This document shows positions 42,793 through 47,491 of a stretch of DNA of 47,491 nucleotides, in pieces. The translations under genes and the position numbers were made by a program. Under the pieces are notes generated by a model. That model saw nothing but the letters and a program-made list of their open reading frames with translations. It made no database searches and was not told where the DNA came from. Every line of letters begins with the position of its first letter. The stretch's first letter is position 1. Source of the DNA: DYRG01 sp041161065 (GTDB taxonomy: Bacteria; Pseudomonadota; Gammaproteobacteria; Beggiatoales; Beggiatoaceae); the NCBI GenBank assembly GCA_041161065.1, contig JBEAVE010000041.1:1-47491 (forward strand), read 5' to 3'.

Positions 42793-43996
42793 AAATAAAC
42801 TTAATTTATTAGTTCTAACATCGACCTTTCCTCGTTGGGAAGGTGATAAAGAACCGCCTTTTGTTTTTGAATTGTCTAAACGCTTAATCGAGGGTTTTAA
42901 CGTCCACGTTTTAACCCCTCATTTTCCTCTCGCAAAACACAAAGAAAACCTCGCAAATTTGAGTATTACACGGTTCAAATATTTCTTTACAAATTTTCAA
43001 ACATTAGCTTACAACGGCGGCATTTTAGCCAACTTAAAAAGAAATATTGGATTATATTTCTTGATTCCGTTTTTTCTAATCGGAGAAAGTATTGCATTAT
43101 ATAAACTCTTAAAAGAGAAAAACTTTGCGGTTATTCACGCACATTGGATTATTCCTCAAGGTTTAATTGCGGTTTTAATTACCCGTTTAATGAAACGAAA
43201 AGTACCTATTTTATGTACTTCTCACGGCGGGGATTTGTACGGATTAAATAATAGATTTCTAAAGAAATTAAAAAGCTATGTTCTAAATAAAGTTGATAAA
43301 ATAACCGTTGTTAGTCAAGCAATGAAGCAAGAAGTTTTAAATCTGGGGATTTCTGAAGATAAAATACAGGTTATTTCTATGGGTGTTGATTTACAACAGA
43401 CATTTGTTCCAAATAATCAAATTCAAAAAGCTAAAGAAAGTATTTTATTTGTAGGAAGATTAGTCGAGAAAAAAGGTGTTAATTATTTATTAGAAGCCTT
43501 TGCTAAAATAATAGAAAAATATCCTCATGCAAAATTAAATATTGTTGGAACAGGCACAGAAGAACAAACCTTAAAACAGCAAGCAAAAACACTCGATATT
43601 GAGCGTTATGTATCGTTTCTAGGCGCAATTGAAAATTCGCAATTACCTGTTTTATATCAACAAACCGAACTTGTTGTTTTTCCTTCGGTGATTGGAAAGG
43701 ACGGGGATCGTGAAGGATTTGGGTTGGTTTTGGTGGAAGCATTGGGTTGTGAATGTGCTATTATTGCAACGGATTTATTAGCAATGCAGGACATTTTAAC
43801 TCATGGAGAAAATGCGCTCATTGTTCCTCAAAAAAATGTTGAACAACTTGCGAATAAATTAGATGAGTTGCTTAATAATACACCGTTACAAAAAACATTA
43901 GGTAAAAATGGGCGCGCGTTTGTTTTAATTAATTATGATTGGAAAATAATTGCCAACCGCTATGATGAACTTCTAAACAACTGCGTGATTCGTTGA
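42785..43996 (+). CDS. GT4-family glycosyltransferase
   Basis: 403 residues from ATG 42785; an upstream in-frame ATG at 42734 lies within the previous gene and is unlikely. The two-domain GT-B fold ends with the donor-binding block ILFVGRLVEKKG, then GDREGFGLVLVEALGCE, with the EX7E-type glutamates. It uses a nucleotide sugar in the cytoplasm. Its last 37 bases overlap the convergent GT4 gene. Confidence 0.88.
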   Translation: MNENKLNLLVLTSTFPRWEGDKEPPFVFELSKRLIEGFNVHVLTPHFPLAKHKENLANLSITRFKYFFTNFQTLAYNGGILANLKRNIGLYFLIPFFLIGESIALYKLLKEKNFAVIHAHWIIPQGLIAVLITRLMKRKVPILCTSHGGDLYGLNNRFLKKLKSYVLNKVDKITVVSQAMKQEVLNLGISEDKIQVISMGVDLQQTFVPNNQIQKAKESILFVGRLVEKKGVNYLLEAFAKIIEKYPHAKLNIVGTGTEEQTLKQQAKTLDIERYVSFLGAIENSQLPVLYQQTELVVFPSVIGKDGDREGFGLVLVEALGCECAIIATDLLAMQDILTHGENALIVPQKNVEQLANKLDELLNNTPLQKTLGKNGRAFVLINYDWKIIANRYDELLNNCVIR

Positions 43997-45063
43997 AAGA
44001 GTTTTTTTGAAAGATTTTGCCACGTTAAATTTTGAGGAAAAGGCTCAATTTGTGGCATTTCAAGTTGTAATATAATGCTATTTGCCATATCATTTGAATC
44101 ATTCGCTTCACAGAAACTTTGTGGCGCGTGTTTGAAGAAATCCATGTAATTAGAAACCCGCGTGCTCACGATAGGAACTTCACAAGCTAAATATTCTGCA
44201 ATTTTGCACGCATTAGACATTTGAATTTGTTTAGCTGTACCATTGTTTCTAAGCTCATAAGGTAAGGTAACAACATCGCAAGCATTAATCATCATAACAA
44301 CTTCGCGTTGAGAAACAAAGCCTGCATATTTGATCCAAGGTTTATTAAGCATTTCAAAATCCAAATCACATTTACCCGCTAATAAAAGCAATAAATTCGG
44401 ATATTTTTCTTTCACAATTTCACAAGCATGAACTAATTGCGGACCGCTTCTTTCCGTTAAAGAACCAAAGAAACCCACCATTTTAATATCCAAAGGTAAC
44501 CTTAGGTTTTGTCGAGCAATTTTCTTATCTAAATGTTTAAATAATTGGGTATCAACACCGTTTTCTATTGTTATCACTGAAGAGTTATATTTTTTAGTCA
44601 GTTGCTTTAATGGTTCACTTGCACACACAACTAAATGAGCGCGTTTCAATAGAAAATAATAAATTGTTTTCATGAAAGGTAATTTATGTGTTCCAAAAGC
44701 GGGATAGAAATCGTACATATCAAATACAAAAGGGATTTTTAATTTCTTTGCTATTAGATAAGCAATAAAACCGAAATGTGTATCGCCACTTGCCATTAGA
44801 AAATCGGGTTGATAACTTTGGATAAGTTTGTTTGTTTGGGATAAAAAAGAGCGCAAATTTGAAATATTAAGAGGTATTGAATGAAAGGTAATATCTTCTA
44901 TTTCTTGCTGGGTAGCAACGGGATTTCTATAATCGGCAGCAATGACCATACTTTCTAATCCCAGTTTCTTTAATTCAACAGGCAAATAAAAAAGCCTGCC
45001 AAATTGATCAATAATTAAATCTTTATTTGTATAATATCGCTTACATAACAAAACAAATTTCAT
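43960..45063 (-). CDS. GT4-like glycosyltransferase
   Basis: 367 residues, GT-B fold. The N-terminal domain carries FVFDMYDFYP and VVCASEPL; the C-terminal domain has TIENGVD, GFFGSLTERSG, and the acceptor block NACKIAEYLACEVPIVST. AGGAT spaced 7 bases supports the start. It runs opposite to the pilin glycan operon and with the two next genes, so a second transcription unit begins at 47.0 kb and ends here. Confidence 0.82.
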   Translation of the reverse strand: MKFVLLCKRYYTNKDLIIDQFGRLFYLPVELKKLGLESMVIAADYRNPVATQQEIEDITFHSIPLNISNLRSFLSQTNKLIQSYQPDFLMASGDTHFGFIAYLIAKKLKIPFVFDMYDFYPAFGTHKLPFMKTIYYFLLKRAHLVVCASEPLKQLTKKYNSSVITIENGVDTQLFKHLDKKIARQNLRLPLDIKMVGFFGSLTERSGPQLVHACEIVKEKYPNLLLLLAGKCDLDFEMLNKPWIKYAGFVSQREVVMMINACDVVTLPYELRNNGTAKQIQMSNACKIAEYLACEVPIVSTRVSNYMDFFKHAPQSFCEANDSNDMANSIILQLEMPQIEPFPQNLTWQNLSKKLFQRITQLFRSSS

Positions 45064-45071
45064 AAGAAATC

Positions 45072-45932
45072 CTATTTTTTATTTGAAAGAAAATGAAACC
45101 ATGCCTTTGAAAGCATTTTGAGAGGAATTAAAGAACGGTAACGTAATGATCTTAGTAAAGCTCTTGCCGTTAATGTTATAGAACGTAATCCTAAAAAAAA
45201 TAAATAATTCAAATAATTATGAGCAACTTTACGCGCCAACAACAAATGAGCAAAAGTCATATGATATTCATAAAATGCCTCCCCTTTTGAACTAGAACCC
45301 ACTCCATCGTGATAAAGTTTGGCATTTTCTACACTTTCAATCGTATTTCCTTGTTTCTGCAAACGCCATGATAATTCAGTATCTTCACCATACATAAAGA
45401 AATCTTCATCAAATAAAGGTTGTTGAGCAAGTTCTTTACGAATAAGCAAACAACATCCCGATAAATAAAAAAAACTACCAATGATAGGACGTTTTACCAA
45501 TAAACCCAAAGGAGCATGATACCAATTTATTATAGTATGTTGATTTTTATCATAAATTTGAGGAGAAACCATTATCGTTTTTGGGTAAAAATTTAACCAA
45601 TTAACTAATTTATTAACCATTTGAATATCTGCTTCTGCATCATTATTGATAAGCAAATAAAAATCATGTGGAGAATGGGTTTCAAACCATTGCAATGCTT
45701 GATTCATTCCTTTCCCAAATCCAACATTTGAACTATTAGATTGTAAGATTAATTTGAAATCACTTTTTTTCATTAAATCAGCGGTTATTTCCTCTAATGC
45801 TCTAAAAGCATCTAAATCGGCGGAATTATCCAAAACTAAAACCGTCGTTAATCCTTGTTTTTGTAAAGATATTAAGCAATTACGAGTTTTTTGTTCACCA
45901 AAGTAATTTAAAATAATAGCAGCAATTTTCAT
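45072..45932 (-). CDS. GT2-family glycosyltransferase, rhamnosyltransferase-like
   Basis: 286 residues from ATG 45932 (a TTG six bases earlier is the alternative). AAIILNYFGEQKT, the LVLDNSAD block, and INNDAEAD with FFMYGEDTELSWRLQ fit the GT2 rhamnosyltransferase subfamily that adds sugars to surface glycans. A C-terminal hydrophobic stretch may associate with the membrane. The upstream methyltransferase stop is 2 bases away. Confidence 0.85.
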   Translation of the reverse strand: MKIAAIILNYFGEQKTRNCLISLQKQGLTTVLVLDNSADLDAFRALEEITADLMKKSDFKLILQSNSSNVGFGKGMNQALQWFETHSPHDFYLLINNDAEADIQMVNKLVNWLNFYPKTIMVSPQIYDKNQHTIINWYHAPLGLLVKRPIIGSFFYLSGCCLLIRKELAQQPLFDEDFFMYGEDTELSWRLQKQGNTIESVENAKLYHDGVGSSSKGEAFYEYHMTFAHLLLARKVAHNYLNYLFFLGLRSITLTARALLRSLRYRSLIPLKMLSKAWFHFLSNKK

Positions 45933-45934
45933 AA

Positions 45935-47008
45935 TCAATTCAATGGTTTATATGCGTTAATAATTAATTCCTCCGCATCTGATTGAACAATTGCGTGGCG
46001 CATTTCTTGAGGAAGCCATTTCAAACGTTGAAAGAAAGTTGGAGAAACATTAACCGTTGGAATATTTCCCTTTTGGGTTGCTTCACTTTGAGCATAAACT
46101 AGTGCAATATGAAATCCTCTGGGTAAATATTCTATATTTCTAAAACCCGCGTCTTTTAGGCTTATTTCTAATGATTTTTGATTAAACAAAACTAAATGAC
46201 GAGGGGTTTCAAGAGATAACCAATGATGTTTGTAAAGTTGATGTCCAAATGAGTTTAAGTTGGGGGTTGATAACCACAAACGTCCATTAGGTTTCAACGC
46301 CGCATAACATATTTGTAAAGCAGCAATTGGATCATGCAAATGTTCTATTACATGACTTAAAGAAATTACGTCGTAATAATTTGGTTGTAATTGAGCATTT
46401 TCTAACGTTTCATTATAAATTTTGAAACCCTGTTGTTTTGCAAGATGCGCAGCTTTTTGATCGGGTTCAATACCTTCAACTAACCAACCTGCTGTTTGAA
46501 TACGAGCGAGAAACTCTCCATTTCCACAACCCACATCTAACCAAATGAGGGGATTTGAAATAGAAACCTGTGGAATTAAACCACGAGCATGATAAATCCA
46601 ATGGGTTAAAAATGCGTTGGGAAATAAATTAAACAGATAATAACCTATTGACCATGCCGGAAAAAAACGATAACCTACCCGACGATTTAACCACCCATTA
46701 CGCAGTGCAAAAAGTGCTTTTTTTATACCTTTTGGAGGAAGTTTAGCAACAGAGTGTGTATAATAATTGTGGGCGTAAATTGCTCCAATACTTTCTCTCG
46801 TAGGGCGCGGATCAAGATACACCGTTTCACAATGAGTACAACGATACAAATGCCATTTGTCGGGAGCGACACCAAGATAAGTATCCACTAAATTATCGTA
46901 AAGTGTTTCTCTATCAGTTGATTTACAAATGGGACACTGTGTTACTTTTTCTAATTGTAGTATAATTTTAGACATTTGAAGAAATAAAAGTGGGTAATTT
47001 CTGAACAT
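45935..47008 (-). CDS. class I SAM-dependent methyltransferase with N-terminal zinc ribbon
   Basis: 357 residues. A treble-clef zinc ribbon (C25, C28, C57, C60) precedes the SAM fold with WLDVGCGNGEF (about 156-166), DVISLSHVIEHLHDP and GRLWLSTPN. This layout is that of sugar or glycan C/O-methyltransferases of surface-polysaccharide loci. An alternative start, ATG 46975, gives a protein 11 residues shorter; neither has a strong Shine-Dalgarno site. It heads the minus-strand run. Confidence 0.85.
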   Translation of the reverse strand: MFRNYPLLFLQMSKIILQLEKVTQCPICKSTDRETLYDNLVDTYLGVAPDKWHLYRCTHCETVYLDPRPTRESIGAIYAHNYYTHSVAKLPPKGIKKALFALRNGWLNRRVGYRFFPAWSIGYYLFNLFPNAFLTHWIYHARGLIPQVSISNPLIWLDVGCGNGEFLARIQTAGWLVEGIEPDQKAAHLAKQQGFKIYNETLENAQLQPNYYDVISLSHVIEHLHDPIAALQICYAALKPNGRLWLSTPNLNSFGHQLYKHHWLSLETPRHLVLFNQKSLEISLKDAGFRNIEYLPRGFHIALVYAQSEATQKGNIPTVNVSPTFFQRLKWLPQEMRHAIVQSDAEELIINAYKPLN

Positions 47009-47073
47009 TTTATTCTTTTTCTTTAAAATTGTCGATAACTACCTATTTCTTAAATCTAATCTTTTGAGTTTCT

Positions 47074-47491
47074 ATGTATAATGATAAGAAAGTGATTGTA
47101 GTCATGCCTGCTTATAATGCGGCAAAAACGGTTAGAAAAACTTATTGCGAAATTCCTCTCAATATCGTCGATGAAGTGATTTTGGTCGATGATAAAAGCA
47201 TCGATGAAACCATTGAAATTGCTCAAGAATTAGGCATTTCAATTATTGCTCATGAACACAATTTAGGCTATGGTGGAAACCAAAAAACTTGTTATAAAGT
47301 TGCTTTAGAAAAAGGGGCTGATATTGTAATTATGTTGCACCCCGATTACCAATACACACCTAAACTCATTACGGCGATGGTTTCTCTCATTGCAGAAGGG
47401 TTGTTTGATTGCGTGTTAGGTTCTCGGATTTTAGGCGTGGGTGCTTTGAAAGGCGGAATGCCTCTTTACAAATATATTGCTAATCGTTTTC
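47074..47491 (+). CDS. GT2-family glycosyltransferase, 5' part only
   Basis: 139 codons are visible and the gene runs off the window. MPAYNAAKTV, VDDKSIDETIEIA and the HNLGYGGNQKT block, then MLHPDYQYTP in place of the usual DADGQ, place it in the DPM1/polyprenyl-phosphate-type GT2 subfamily. It begins 66 bases from the divergent methyltransferase gene, so the promoters overlap. No Shine-Dalgarno site is clear. Confidence 0.85.
   Translation, partial: MYNDKKVIVVMPAYNAAKTVRKTYCEIPLNIVDEVILVDDKSIDETIEIAQELGISIIAHEHNLGYGGNQKTCYKVALEKGADIVIMLHPDYQYTPKLITAMVSLIAEGLFDCVLGSRILGVGALKGGMPLYKYIANRF

Overview
This window reads as a chromosomal stretch of a filamentous, sulfur-oxidising gammaproteobacterium, most probably of the Beggiatoa group (Thiotrichales). 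That placement is inference. It rests on gammaproteobacterial housekeeping genes (rpoZ-spoT, mlaE, quinone-type pyrD, rph, cysS, dam), a DraT-type nitrogenase regulator, a sulfide:quinone-oxidoreductase-like flavoprotein, a type IV pilin with a glycosylation-type cluster, and large propeller proteins. No phage, plasmid or intact insertion sequence was seen.

Layout. 1-3.3 kb: an AT-rich gene for a beta-propeller protein fused to a caspase-like peptidase. 3.5-4.4 kb: mlaE without its usual mlaFDB partners, then tRNA-Leu(CAA). 4.5-7.9 kb: a tandem pair of cysteine-motif paralogues coupled to an SQR-like flavoprotein, facing an ExeA/MshM-like ATPase. 8.1-10.5 kb: rpoZ and a spoT whose synthetase half is eroded. 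10.5-13.7 kb: sulfotransferase, DUF4351-like small protein, and a mobB-moeA fusion. 13.9-17.7 kb: dam, cysS and an orphan HlyD-type adaptor. 17.7-19.5 kb: a small accessory patch with two gene remnants, a CoiA-like gene and toxin-antitoxin genes. 19.5-24.5 kb: rapZ, a mannose-type EIIA, HPr and enzyme I, then nudC and a PAS-GGDEF gene with a broken catalytic motif but a kept I-site; most junctions overlap by 4 bp. 24.5-28.5 kb: saccharopine-dehydrogenase-like gene, pyrD, draT and apbE. 28.6-32.4 kb: a secreted NHL-repeat protein. 32.4-34.3 kb: a three-gene unit with an MglA-like GTPase and a roadblock protein. 34.4-39.1 kb: rph, a TonB-dependent receptor and lpd. 39.1-39.5 kb: a 10-bp satellite and a sigma-54 promoter. 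39.5-47.5 kb: pilin, a GT-C membrane protein, five other glycosyltransferases (one cut by the window end) and a methyltransferase.

How the parts fit. The rapZ-EIIA-HPr-EI set has no sugar permease, so it looks like a regulatory phosphotransfer chain. The pilin region looks like a pilus gene with its own surface-glycan tailoring locus. The GTPase-roadblock unit could serve polarity or motility of the same pili, but that is inference. The most unusual items are the hydrolase-only-looking SpoT, the I-site-only GGDEF protein, the SQR-like enzyme lacking the central cysteine next to paired Cys-motif proteins, the GTPase-roadblock unit, the propeller-caspase, and the phased 10-bp repeat array upstream of the pilin promoter.
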